Below are positions 18,023-28,800 of a DNA stretch of 64,000 bases, piece by piece. The stretch is from the NCBI GenBank assembly GCA_041392475.1, contig JAWKLZ010000001.1, positions 558,001-622,000 on the forward strand, read 5' to 3'. Within the stretch, counting starts at the first letter, position 1; each line of letters opens with the position of its first letter. The DNA comes from Chitinophagales bacterium (GTDB lineage Bacteria > Bacteroidota > Bacteroidia > Chitinophagales > UBA2359). Position numbers and translations under genes: made by a program. The notes beneath the pieces are model-generated. The model was given only the letters and a program-made list of their open reading frames with translations, had not been told where the DNA came from and ran no database searches.

Positions 18023-21000
18023 TCTATCTCAATTCGCTGCAATTCATTCCGCCCATAAAAAACAGGAAAATACATTTGTTCCACTTTTGCAGGATTCACT
18101 GTATAATCTCCCGTATATCTTGCTTCCAAAGGTACTTCAAAACTATGCTTGCCTACTGGCAAGTTCTCACAAAAAATCGCCACTTTCTCCTTGAAATATT
18201 CTCGATGGACTTCATAAGGGTTAGAATTTTTACCCTTGTTTCCATAAGAACAACCTGCGGGAATCGGCACTTCAATCATTACATATTCTGCCGATTCTTT
18301 CACTTCAATATCCACCTTCAATGTTGCTTTCTCCGCAGCCTTCAATGATTGAAGAGACTCACTTTGAGCATTTTGCCAAGAAGTCTGAACTGCAAAAACA
18401 TCAGATTTTGCTTTCGGTTTTGGATTCCAAAAGGATTGATTGGTGGTGAAATAAAGGGGCGTGCTGCCTGTTTTGTGAACAGTCAAAGATTTGTTTATCA
18501 ATACTTTGGCTTCAAAAGGAAATTCGGTAATCGTTTGGTCAAAAGCACCCGATAAAACCAATTGGTTTTCCTCCAATTTTCCTCCACTTTCCTTCAATAA
18601 AGTCGGCAGAATCGCCTGCAAAATTTGGGCAGTTTCAAAGGTATTGCGCCAACAATTGCGCCCTCTTCGCTCCAAAAGGTAGCCAATGATTTTTTGACAA
18701 TCTTCTGTTCGATTGGCTCTCTGGTAAATATTAAAGGCCAAAAGTGTGTTTTGAATCGCATTGTCATACCATCCATACCCGTTTTTACCCCAATAAAAAT
18801 TCCCGAAAGTGCTTTCTTGTCGGAGGCTGTCCAACAATTGCAGGTCGTGGGGCAAGTCCCAAATCTGGCGAATTTTCAAGATTTGCAGTTGGTCGTAAAG
18901 TGTGGGTTCTGATAGATTTGACTCTATTGACTTCAAGTATTTTTCATAGTCGGCATTTTGCCCGATTTCACTCAAAAATGCTAAGGTGTTCAACAACTGT
19001 CGGTTGGAATTCATCTTCATCTTCATCAAAAGAGGAGGGTTTAAGTTCCTTGATGTAGATATTGAAGCAGATAGATTTTGGGGCAAACTGTTGGTAATGT
19101 GCTTCAATGCAGTATTTATTGCAGGAATAATATAGCCCATGTCTTTTGCCTTTTGCAGTGCTTTGGTCACATAGAGGCTCATCCACGGATTGGTTTTACC
19201 GTTTTGCCACCATCCCCAAGAACCGTTGTTGTTTTGTGCTTTTTCGAGTTTTTTGATGGTTTTGCGGATTTCTTGTTCGTGTCGAAAAGGCTCCTCCAAT
19301 TGTGCTTTGATTTCTTTTTCGAGCAAAAACGCCATCAAACGACTGGCGTTTTGTTCATTACAGCCAAAGGGGTAGTTTTGAAGGTAATCCAAGTCTTTTT
19401 GCAGCAAATCGAAGATGCTGTTTTGGGCATAGAGATGGACTTCGCCCAAGTTTCCATTGAAGGAAAGCTGAAGGGGCGTATCGTTTTCCAAGACATAAAA
19501 ATCACCTGTTGTTTCTTCTACGCCTTTTTTCAGAATAGGAATTTGCCGCTTTTCACCATCGCCATATCCATCTTGTGTGGTCAATAAATAAGTCATAATC
19601 AGGCTATCACGGTTTGAAGGGGCGGTAATGTTGGTTTTTTCTATGAGTGCTTCTTTGATGTTAGCAGAATTGCTTTGCAGCACTTCTTCGTTCATTTTAA
19701 ATTGGGTTTCGATGTGTATGGAGTCTTCTGTATAGTTCAAGGATTTACCCAAAATAGCGGTTTCATCTCCTTCAATCAAAAAACGGGGAACGGAAAGTTG
19801 TCCCATGATTTTTTTGAAGGCATTGGTTTTTGTAGAAGCAAAACCTCCTTGCTCTTTGTCGTTCATTCCCAAAACGAAGGTGCGCCATTGCGTCGAATTG
19901 TCGGGAAAGGTGACGGTGAAATAGGCTTCTCCGTTTTGGTCGGTAAGCAGGTTGGGCTGCCAATAGGCGTAGTCTGAGAAGTTGGAGCGGAGTTGTACTT
20001 TTGAATCTGAGAGGGCTGAATTTGGTAATGAATCCAGCCCTCTAACTTTAATGCCATCTATGTAATATTCCGTTGCTGAATCACGTGCGCCTGTTATTGT
20101 AAGCACATCGTACTTATCATTACCTTGGTAAACTCCTGCTGCCATACCTGCAATTGAACTCACATTTAGTGTTGGCATACTTACTATCATTTTGGATGTA
20201 ACAGTCTGATCTTCTCTCTTCAAGTTTCCTATGATTCCCATATAATCCCCTCTGCCTCGTTTGAATGTGCTATATCCTACAATCACAACTTCATCCAAAG
20301 AAAGCTTACTTTCTTCCAATTCAAGATTGAACTCTTGATGACCATAAGTCGTTACCATTGTATTCATTGTAGTTGTTTCATAACCAATATAAGACACTTC
20401 AAGGGTATAATCATCTGCAATCAAGTCTAAACGATAAAAACCATCTATGTCTGTCACAGTTCCTGTAGTTGTTCCTTTCACTACTACATTCACTCCAATC
20501 AAAGGCTCACCCGTTTCTTTATCCGTAATCTGTCCTTCAACACCCGAAACACCATTACTTTTGATATTGCCAAAGTATTTTTTTACTTTCTGTTCTGGAA
20601 TTTTCTTTTTAGAAATAGGCTGAAACCGCTTTTGCGTCAATCCATTCAAGAACTGATAAGCACTATCTACCACAAAATTTGCAGTCGTATCTATTCGTTG
20701 AAAAGTAAGCGCATTGGCTTCGATTTTGAAGCTTTTTTGGAAGTAAGCACCACTGTTTTTGACCAACAACAATTGGTAATCATGAGGAGGAAGGTTGTTC
20801 CATTGTCGGGTATTGGGTTCATAAACGCCATAGGTGCTGTCGTTTGCCATCAAAACAATGGCGAACAAATCGTCTTTTAGGTTTTTTTGGGTAATGTATT
20901 CTAATTTGTAAAGCCCATTCTTTCTATTGGTTCGGTACGCTTTTGTGTCAAATGATATTTTTAGAAGCGTGTCTTGGGTTACGATATTTTTGGGGTGAAA

Positions 21001-23871
21001 AAGGACTTGTCCAATGGGTTTCTGGGGAAGCGAATAGGGTAAGGGAAAAGGCTTGTCAAAGTGTTTGTTTTCGTACAAACGCTCTCGTTGTGCTTCAATT
21101 TCGTATTCAAATCCTTCTTCAAACAAAAAGGTATTGTGGTAGTGATTTTTGCGAATAAGGGTCAAATTGTTGCGGGGGAAAAAGGGCCCGATTTGCCAAG
21201 TGCCGCTTCGTTTTGCTTCAATTGGGTGAATCGTATGGGCATCTTGAAGTACATAATAATCACCGAGTTTTTCATAGGGTGTTCGCAAAAAGAAGATTTG
21301 TTGCTTCAATAAATTGAGTTCTTGCTTGCTCAATTCTGGTTTTGCAGCTTGACGGTGAATGTGTCTGGCTTGTTCCGATTGAAGGTAGTGATTTTCGTCT
21401 ATCGAAAAGGTCAGTTTATGCCCATTCTTCAACAACACGCTGTCAATGGTATAAGAAAAATCCCTGCCTCGAATTTCTATTTGGTTGTAGCCATTTTGCC
21501 CCACAAAACTATAGGGGGCATTGCTATTGACCTCATAATAATGCACCAATTGCCTGTTGCAAAAAATTAGGTAAATCGGTTGTTCTTTGCCATCTTTTAC
21601 CAAATGTGGAGCAAATTGGGCGATGCTTCTGTAAAAAGTATCTTGTGGGCTAATTTCTTCAATGCTATCCATTTGCATGAAAACTCCTTTGTCGGGATAG
21701 CGCAGTTGGTAGTAGGTTTTTTGCTCCAATTGCAGTTTTTTGTACCACATTCGCTCCACGTTCTTTTTACCCTTTTCGCTATCCAGAAGATTCAATTCCA
21801 ATACAGGAAAACCTTTGGGTTCTTTCGCTTTTTTCTGTCGTAAATAAGGGCCCGAAAAATTGTCAAAGGTTTCAAATTGACCATTGATAGCCCCTGCAAG
21901 CAAATTGACCTTTGAGGCTGCCTTTTTTTGGTGGTCTTTCACGCTGATTTTGACGGTGACTTTTTCGCTTGGCTGAATGTTTTTGGGCTGTTCGATGCGA
22001 ATGTCCAAGCGGTTTTTGGGGAAATCAAATTGCCGCAATTGTTTGTTCGGTTCGTCCGCCCACAAATAACTGTATTCTATGAAATAATTTTCTTTACCAC
22101 CTTTTATGTGCTGCCATACAAATCGTTCTTCTTCGGTTTCGCCTTGTTGAAGCAGTTTTTTCCCTTCGTAAATGGAATAGTAAACAGGTATTTGTCGAGG
22201 GTTTTGAAGGTAAATATAAATAGAGTCATTTTGTTGGTAATTGCCTGCTTCAATATTGGGCTGCAATTTCTCCATATCCAAAGAGGTGCTTTCATCACCA
22301 TCTATGCTTAGTATCCAATAGGTAGAAACGCCACCATTAACCCGTTCACTGTAAGGAAGTTCTACTACACGTTGACCGTAAATTTCACTATCCATTCCCA
22401 TGATGTCAAAACTTACTTTTTTGGGAACAGATGTTCCATTTTCGATACATTCTGCAATGACATACGCTCCTTCTAATCGCAATTGCAAACAACCTGCTTC
22501 AACATTTTTTTGTGTCACTTCAAAACTAAGTGATTGACCTTGCAGTTCTCCACTGCTGTCTGTAAACTCAGCATCCACCCATATTTTGGCATTGGCATTT
22601 GGGAGAGCAGATAAAGGGAAGTAAATCAAGGTCGTATCACTTGCATTGAGGACTTGTGAGTGTGTCCAAATCGTATCTTTCACCAAGACTTCATCCGCCT
22701 GAAAATTGTCAACCTTATCCGTATAATCGAGTACCCTTGTTCTTGCGGTCAATTTCACAAACGCATCAGGCACATACAAACCCGTTTTGTATGTGGCAGA
22801 CAAATGTAGTTCAATCGAATCTTCGGCAGCGTATTTTTCCTTGTCGCTTTTGAAGCTGTATTCAATGGCATCCAATTCATAATCTTCGTAGTCAAAGGAT
22901 TGAGACATCAACGAACTGTATTGGTTTGGCTTTGTGTTATACAAACCAATGCTATAGGTTTCGTCCAATTGAAGGGAATCGCCCAAGACCAACTCTACTT
23001 CATAATTTCCTTTTCTATTGGGTTCAACATCTTGTTTCCAAATCGCTTTTCGGTCATACTTTCCTTTTTGAAGCCTTGCCTCTAGGATTTGGGTCAAAGG
23101 TTTGCCTTTTCGGTTGGTGATAAATGCTTTCACTTTTACGGTGTCGAGCGGTTGGTATTTGGGTTGGTTGCAGGCGATATAACCTTGGTATTCCTTGCCA
23201 TGATACTTTTTTTCAAAGAAGCTAAAGGTCTTTAGTTTCCTCCAAAAACGTTGGGCAAGCGTATAGGGAAACTTGACAATTTTGCCCACTTTGGTCTGAA
23301 AAAAGGGTTTTGAACGCCAATAGTTATCTTCTTTCTCCACTTCATACAAGACCGTTTCCTCCAAAGCTTTGATGACCAATAAGCCTCTTTTCTTGCATTT
23401 TTGGCATCGGTAGGTTTGTGTTGCGGCTTCAAAAGGCAGTCTTTTGTTGTTGTAGGTGACATCTGCATTTTGCAGTAAAATCCCCATTGAATCTACCACA
23501 CGGAGCGCAAATCCTCGCTGAATGTTCAATATTTGTGCAGAAATGCTATTGAAGCTTCGAAGTTCAAAATCAAGATTTTCGGCGTTTACACTCACTTTTA
23601 GGTAATAGCCTTTGTGTTCGATGTTTTTGGGGTAAAATTCTTCTCTTGAAGCCATACCCGTCAAGCTGTGCAGCAAAGTGCTATCTTCAATTTCCTGCTT
23701 TCCCTTCAAAATTTGCTCGGCTTCTTCATCGGTGATTTTGTACCACGCAGCTATATCGCTTTGTTTGGAAGAGGTGTTAGGTTTATTTTGCGCCTTTAAA
23801 TCGGCAAATGAACACAAGAATAAACCCAAGATGATGGTTTGAAAAAAAAGTATAAAATTGGTTTTCATCAT
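18019..23871 (-). CDS. Alpha-2-macroglobulin family protein with embedded CarboxypepD/TonB-plug module
   Basis: 1950 residues, exported by a signal peptide of about 28 residues (ending in LKAQ). The MG2-type domain lies near 235-330 (KYQPLDTVKVKAFITNRKGKPL). Residues about 1105-1200 form a CarboxypepD_reg domain (GQITDKETGEPLIGVNVVVKG) ending in LSLDEVVIVGY, the junction normally seen before a TonB plug, and 1200-1280 is plug-like (ITGARDSATEYYIDGIKVRG). The macroglobulin core resumes at about 1300 (YWQPNLLTDQNGEAYFTVTFPD). The thioester motif GCNEQ is intact at Cys1504, followed by the helical thioester domain (NNNGSWGWWQNGKTNPWMS). Such proteins trap proteases or foreign molecules in the periplasm or at the surface. 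No barrel is present, so it is not a transporter. It is 82 bases downstream of the MuiA-like gene and likely co-transcribed with it. Confidence 0.88.
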   Translation of the reverse strand: MMKTNFILFFQTIILGLFLCSFADLKAQNKPNTSSKQSDIAAWYKITDEEAEQILKGKQEIEDSTLLHSLTGMASREEFYPKNIEHKGYYLKVSVNAENLDFELRSFNSISAQILNIQRGFALRVVDSMGILLQNADVTYNNKRLPFEAATQTYRCQKCKKRGLLVIKALEETVLYEVEKEDNYWRSKPFFQTKVGKIVKFPYTLAQRFWRKLKTFSFFEKKYHGKEYQGYIACNQPKYQPLDTVKVKAFITNRKGKPLTQILEARLQKGKYDRKAIWKQDVEPNRKGNYEVELVLGDSLQLDETYSIGLYNTKPNQYSSLMSQSFDYEDYELDAIEYSFKSDKEKYAAEDSIELHLSATYKTGLYVPDAFVKLTARTRVLDYTDKVDNFQADEVLVKDTIWTHSQVLNASDTTLIYFPLSALPNANAKIWVDAEFTDSSGELQGQSLSFEVTQKNVEAGCLQLRLEGAYVIAECIENGTSVPKKVSFDIMGMDSEIYGQRVVELPYSERVNGGVSTYWILSIDGDESTSLDMEKLQPNIEAGNYQQNDSIYIYLQNPRQIPVYYSIYEGKKLLQQGETEEERFVWQHIKGGKENYFIEYSYLWADEPNKQLRQFDFPKNRLDIRIEQPKNIQPSEKVTVKISVKDHQKKAASKVNLLAGAINGQFETFDNFSGPYLRQKKAKEPKGFPVLELNLLDSEKGKKNVERMWYKKLQLEQKTYYQLRYPDKGVFMQMDSIEEISPQDTFYRSIAQFAPHLVKDGKEQPIYLIFCNRQLVHYYEVNSNAPYSFVGQNGYNQIEIRGRDFSYTIDSVLLKNGHKLTFSIDENHYLQSEQARHIHRQAAKPELSKQELNLLKQQIFFLRTPYEKLGDYYVLQDAHTIHPIEAKRSGTWQIGPFFPRNNLTLIRKNHYHNTFLFEEGFEYEIEAQRERLYENKHFDKPFPLPYSLPQKPIGQVLFHPKNIVTQDTLLKISFDTKAYRTNRKNGLYKLEYITQKNLKDDLFAIVLMANDSTYGVYEPNTRQWNNLPPHDYQLLLVKNSGAYFQKSFKIEANALTFQRIDTTANFVVDSAYQFLNGLTQKRFQPISKKKIPEQKVKKYFGNIKSNGVSGVEGQITDKETGEPLIGVNVVVKGTTTGTVTDIDGFYRLDLIADDYTLEVSYIGYETTTMNTMVTTYGHQEFNLELEESKLSLDEVVIVGYSTFKRGRGDYMGIIGNLKREDQTVTSKMIVSMPTLNVSSIAGMAAGVYQGNDKYDVLTITGARDSATEYYIDGIKVRGLDSLPNSALSDSKVQLRSNFSDYAYWQPNLLTDQNGEAYFTVTFPDNSTQWRTFVLGMNDKEQGGFASTKTNAFKKIMGQLSVPRFLIEGDETAILGKSLNYTEDSIHIETQFKMNEEVLQSNSANIKEALIEKTNITAPSNRDSLIMTYLLTTQDGYGDGEKRQIPILKKGVEETTGDFYVLENDTPLQLSFNGNLGEVHLYAQNSIFDLLQKDLDYLQNYPFGCNEQNASRLMAFLLEKEIKAQLEEPFRHEQEIRKTIKKLEKAQNNNGSWGWWQNGKTNPWMSLYVTKALQKAKDMGYIIPAINTALKHITNSLPQNLSASISTSRNLNPPLLMKMKMNSNRQLLNTLAFLSEIGQNADYEKYLKSIESNLSEPTLYDQLQILKIRQIWDLPHDLQLLDSLRQESTFGNFYWGKNGYGWYDNAIQNTLLAFNIYQRANRTEDCQKIIGYLLERRGRNCWRNTFETAQILQAILPTLLKESGGKLEENQLVLSGAFDQTITEFPFEAKVLINKSLTVHKTGSTPLYFTTNQSFWNPKPKAKSDVFAVQTSWQNAQSESLQSLKAAEKATLKVDIEVKESAEYVMIEVPIPAGCSYGNKGKNSNPYEVHREYFKEKVAIFCENLPVGKHSFEVPLEARYTGDYTVNPAKVEQMYFPVFYGRNELQRIEID

Positions 23872-23953
23872 TTTGCACTTGTATGGTGAATGTGTAGTAT
23901 TGAACTTTGGAAGTCATACAAAAGTAGAAAGAAAAAAGAGGTCACTATCCCAA

Positions 23954-25612
23954 CTAAAAAAAGCGAGGAGAATAAATAGCCCTTGACTTCCGAATCACCA
24001 CATTTTTCCCTTTTGGATATTTCACCGAAAAAGCCACTACCCATTTTTTGCTTTCCCCAGCTTTTAGATTGTACTGCCACAACAATCTGCCACTCAATTC
24101 GTCTTGTTCCGCATTGCTGATTTCGATGGCATCTACTTGAATGTCTTTTTCTTGTGACACAGGGATTTGGTCTTGTACTTCAATTTGTATGGGTGTAGCA
24201 CGGTTGTTTTTGAGGGCAATTTCGTAGAGGAAAGTTTCTTTGACATTGAAGCCCAAAAACTTTTTGCCACTTTCGTCTTGGCGTTTGGTGCGTGTGATGA
24301 CCACTTTTTCATCCCTGCCCAAAGACAAATCCAAGGTGTCTTTGATGCCACTTGTCTGAATGAGAGATGTTCCCATGTACGTATCTTGGTAGTACACTTT
24401 TGCAGGCCCTTCAATGAGGTTCAAATCTGCCCAACCTGTTACCTGCGCCAACAAAAATACGCCTCTGTCCAATTTGGGTACACAGAAATGTTTGTAGTGA
24501 GCATCCAAATCGTATCGTGTTACGGCAACCTCATAAGGGCTTGCAGTAGAAGGGATATCGTATGGTTTTTCAATTACAAATTCGGTGCTGAGTTCGCTTA
24601 CTTCAACTTGTTGAATATTTGAATCATTCCGTACTATTTCCATTTTTTCCTCATAAGTGATGGGATCTATTACAAAAACAGTATCTAAACCATAGCCATA
24701 AAGTTTGGCATCAACAATTCCTTCTCCGTACGATTTTTGTTGTTGGTGGTTGAGCGTCCAAACCTCCAATTCTGGTTTGGCAGCGGTTTGTGTGGGGTCG
24801 GCAGTAGAGAGTTTGAGTTGGATGTTTTTCCAGTCAATACCTGTGTTGTTATAGATTTGGGCTTGGTATTCGAGGGTGATGGGTTTGGTGATGTCGGTTG
24901 CCCGCAAATTATAGCTTGGACTCCAAAGCGCATCAGATACCAAATATTTTAATTCAAAATCAACGCTTTGTGCAGTATTTGCTTCAACAGTTGCCAAAAC
25001 CTCTTTTTTGGGTGTGTTCCATTGCTGCAAAGGTTCTTGCAGGCGGTGTTTCAAATTGGACAAAAGGGTTCTACTTTCTTCTATCTCCTTTTGTGTTTTT
25101 TGCTGCAATTGGTGAATATCTTTGAGGCGAAGTCGGTAAAAGTCAGCCGCTAGTTTGAGTTCGGTGATGTCGACTCCCGTTTGAGTGCCGCCAATGTTTT
25201 TGTTTTGCAGCAGTAGTTCTTTTTCGAGTCTGTAGGCTTCCAAGTCGTTGTTGAGTAGGGTAATTTGGTCGTTTGCCCACTCTACCGAATCCTCCATTTC
25301 TTTGATAAAATCGGATTTATTTTCTAGTTTGCGGTCTTTGTTGCGAACAGTGACAGACAGGATGTTGACACCCTTTGCAGCAGTCAGGCGGATGCTATTT
25401 TTGTCCATTTTCGGAGATAGGTCGGTGAATATCAATTGATTTGTACCCAACGAAAGTTGTGTTTTTGTAGTTCGATGGACTTCTGCGGCATTGAGGTAAA
25501 CGGTCGCTGCTGTAATCTGGCTTTGCAGAATTTTGGCTTTTGAATCAAGGGTTTGGGCTTGCAGATGGACAAATACGCACAACAATGCGATGGTGTAAAG
25601 AAGGTGTTTCAT
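23954..25612 (-). CDS. DUF4139 (mucoidy-inhibitor MuiA-like) secreted protein
   Basis: A 552-residue exported protein with signal peptide about 1-20 ending in LQAQ. An N-terminal DUF4140-like segment (TAATVYLNAAEVHRTTK, then GTNQLIFTDLSPKMD) is followed by a predicted coiled coil, about 90-200, rich in Leu, Glu and Gln, and a C-terminal DUF4139 beta-sandwich (LKYLVSDALWSPSYNLRA, YNNTGIDWKNIQLKLSTADP, then GKKFLGFNVKETFLYEIALKNN). The domain pair is widespread but its biochemistry is unsettled; the MuiA name derives from an effect on mucoid capsule. The ATG at 25612 is used because the earlier codons (from 25633) precede the signal peptide. A 36-bp palindrome lies 31 bases upstream. It probably heads an operon with the macroglobulin gene. 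Confidence 0.85.
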   Translation of the reverse strand: MKHLLYTIALLCVFVHLQAQTLDSKAKILQSQITAATVYLNAAEVHRTTKTQLSLGTNQLIFTDLSPKMDKNSIRLTAAKGVNILSVTVRNKDRKLENKSDFIKEMEDSVEWANDQITLLNNDLEAYRLEKELLLQNKNIGGTQTGVDITELKLAADFYRLRLKDIHQLQQKTQKEIEESRTLLSNLKHRLQEPLQQWNTPKKEVLATVEANTAQSVDFELKYLVSDALWSPSYNLRATDITKPITLEYQAQIYNNTGIDWKNIQLKLSTADPTQTAAKPELEVWTLNHQQQKSYGEGIVDAKLYGYGLDTVFVIDPITYEEKMEIVRNDSNIQQVEVSELSTEFVIEKPYDIPSTASPYEVAVTRYDLDAHYKHFCVPKLDRGVFLLAQVTGWADLNLIEGPAKVYYQDTYMGTSLIQTSGIKDTLDLSLGRDEKVVITRTKRQDESGKKFLGFNVKETFLYEIALKNNRATPIQIEVQDQIPVSQEKDIQVDAIEISNAEQDELSGRLLWQYNLKAGESKKWVVAFSVKYPKGKNVVIRKSRAIYSPRFF

Positions 25613-25642
25613 AAGAAAAAGATGGATTAACATGAAGAAATA

Positions 25643-25678
25643 AAAATTTCTATATTCAACGTTGAATGTAGAAATTTT
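25643..25678. promoter_or_regulatory. 36-bp near-perfect palindrome in divergent promoter region
   Basis: Arms 25643-25660 and 25661-25678 are complementary at 17 of 18 positions with no spacer; the central 12 bases TTCAACGTTGAA are perfectly symmetric. It lies 31 bases upstream of the MuiA-like start and 131 bases upstream of the GH92 start. No T-run is typical of a terminator here and both neighbours point away from it, so a dimeric-regulator operator is the better reading. Confidence 0.6.
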
Positions 25679-25808
25679 AGCTTATAAATCCATTGATTTT
25701 TTGAAATGGTCAAATTGTATAGCCACTTCAAAAAAAAATCCACGCCAAAAATTCGCCAACATCTAACAGATTTGGCGACATTTGAGGACGAAACCAAAAC
25801 ACTGCAAA

Positions 25809-28800
25809 ATGAAACAAACTGCAATCCTCCTCATCGGCTTTTTAGCTCTTTTCGCAAGTTGCAACAAGCAAACAAAAACGGAAACCGCTCAACACGAAAT
25901 CCTCACAGAAAACCTTCAAGACTATTTGAAATATGTCAATCCTTTTATCGGTACAGGTGGGCATGGGCATACCTATCCTGGAGCGACTGCACCTTTCGGT
26001 ATGGTGCAGGTGAGTCCAGATACCCGTTTGGAGGGTTGGGACGGCTGTTCGGCGTATCATTACAGCGATAGTTTGTTGTATGGATTCAGCCACACACATT
26101 TAAGCGGAACAGGGGTTTCGGATTATGGCGATATTTTGTTGATGCCAACGGTGGGAACGGTGACGCTCAACAATGGCGCAGATGGCAAATTGGGCTACCG
26201 TTCGGCTTTTAGCCACGATACCGAAACCGCCAAAGCAGGTTTTTACAGTGTGGATTTGACAAGTTACAACATCCATGCAAAACTAACGGCGAGCAAACGA
26301 GTTGCCTACCATCAATACACCTTCCCCAAATCAAAAGATGCCAATATCATCATCGACTTGTTGCACCGTGACAAAGTATTGGAGGCTTCATTGAAGGTCG
26401 TGAGCGATACCGAAATTGAAGGCTACCGCATTTCAGACGCTTGGGCGAAAGAACAACACGTTTATTTTGTAGCGCAATTTTCTAAACCCTTCAAGCAGTT
26501 TGGTTTGGCATTGGACGACCTTATCAAAATTGGTGCAAAAGAATTGAAGGGAACCAACGTCAAAGGTTATGTCAAATTTGATGCAGACACCAATGAAGTT
26601 ATTATGGTGAAAGTGGCTATTTCGGCGGTAAGCATTGAAGGAGCGAGGAAAAATTTGGAGGAAGAAAGTCCGAAAGATTGGAATTTGGAGAAAATTGTGG
26701 AGGTGATGGAAGACAATGTCGGCAATTGGCAGCAGCAATTGAACAAAATACAGATTGAAGGAGGAACGGAAGACCAAAAAACCATTTTTTACACCGCCCT
26801 CTACCATACCATGCTTGCCCCAAATCTTTATACGGATACCAACGGCAAATACAGAGGAATGGACAATCAAATCCACACTGCCAAAGGTTTTGACCGCTAC
26901 ACCGTCTTTTCACTTTGGGACACCTATCGTGCTGCAAATCCGCTTTATACACTCATCGAACCCAAGCGTACCAACGATTTTATCCGAACTTTTTTGTCGC
27001 AATACCGTGAAGGCGGAATCATGCCGATTTGGGAATTGGCGAGCAATTACACAGGCTGTATGATTGGCTATCACGCCATTCCTGTCATTGCAGATGCTTA
27101 CCGTAAAGGGATTCGGGACTACGATGTGGAATTGGCTTTTGAAGCGATGAAACACAGTGCCGAGCAGAATCATTTGGGCTTGGATGCCTACAAAACATTG
27201 GGTTACATACCCTCGGAATCTGAATCGGAGTCGGTTTCCAAAACCCTCGAATATGCTTACGATGATTGGTGCATTGCCCAAATGGCGAAAGATTTGGGCA
27301 AAACGGAGGACTACGAATATTTTTTGAAGCGTAGTCAATCCTACAAAAACATCTTTGACCCTTCGACCCAATTCATGCGGGCAAAACTCAATCATACGTG
27401 GTGGCAACCCTTTGACCCTGCTGAGGTAAACTTCAATTATACCGAAGCAAATGCTTGGCAATACAGCTATTATGTGCCGCAAGACATTGCAGGATTCATA
27501 CAGTTGTTGGGCGGCAAATCGGTTTTGGAAGCTCGTTTAGACGCTTTGTTTGGGGCAGAATCTGCAACTTCGGGGCGAGAACAGGCGGACATCACAGGTT
27601 TGATTGGTCAATATGCACACGGCAATGAGCCGAGTCATCACATTGCATACCTCTACAACTATGTCGGAAAACCGTGGAAAACGCAGGAAAAGGTGCGGCA
27701 AATCATGGAGGAAATGTACCACAATGCGCCAGATGGTTTGTCGGGTAATGAAGACTGTGGCCAAATGTCGGCTTGGTACGTGCTGTCTGCAATGGGTTTC
27801 TATCCAGTGACTCCCGCCCAAAATGTGTATGCTATTGGTTCACCGCTTTTTGATAAGGTGATGCTCAATCTTGAGGACGGTAAACAGTTTGTCATTGAAG
27901 CGAAAAACAACAGCCGCCAAAACAAATACATTCAGCGGGCTACCTTCAATGACCAAATTTTTACGGCTTCTTTTTTGCGGCACGAAGACATCATGCGAGG
28001 GGGTGTTTTGGTTTTTGAAATGGGCGACCAACCCAATGAAAAATGGGGAAGCGGCAACCGTGATATTCCCTCCTCCGCCATCACCGAACACCTCATTGTG
28101 CCTGTGCCTTTTGTAGCGAAAGGCGACAGAACGTTTATGGAAACAACTACGGTGGAGTTGGGAACAGTTTTGGGCGACGATGCGATTTACTACACTTTGG
28201 ACGGTAGCCAACCTTCAATGGAATCACCTGTTTATCAAACCTCTATCCAACTAACTGAAACAACTACTTTAACCGCCTTTGCAGCCAAAAAGAACGGCAA
28301 AAAGAGCCAAACGATTCAAGCCAAATTCTTCAAAATTCCCGAAAACCGTAAAATAGAATTGTTCACCGAATACGCTCCACAATATTCTGGTGGAGGCGAT
28401 TTGGCTTTGATTGACTTCATCCGTGCGCCAGCCGATTTTAGGACAGGTTCTTGGCAGGGCTATGAAGGGGTGGACATGGAAGCGGTGATTGATTTGGGTA
28501 AATCGCAAGAGGTTCACCAACTGACACTTGGCTGTCTTCGTGACCAAAATTCGTGGATTTTCTTGCCTACTTCGGTTACTTTCTGGACTTCGGACAATGG
28601 TAAAGACTTTGAGGAGGTGAAAACCATCAAAACGGCTGCTATTCCTGTGGAAATGTTGGAGGGTTCGGAGGTGAAAGACTATGTGTGTGAGGTGAACAAA
28701 TCGGCGAGGTATGTGAAGGTGGTAGCCAAAAATCGAGGTGATGTTCCGTATTGGCACAAGGGAGTTGGCGGAAAGTGTTGGGTATTTGTGGATGAGGTGG

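Noticed and set aside
26910..27482. 190-codon open frame on the minus strand inside the GH92 gene
   Set aside because: It lies entirely antisense to a strongly supported GH92 gene, has no recognisable domain and no start context; an antisense shadow.
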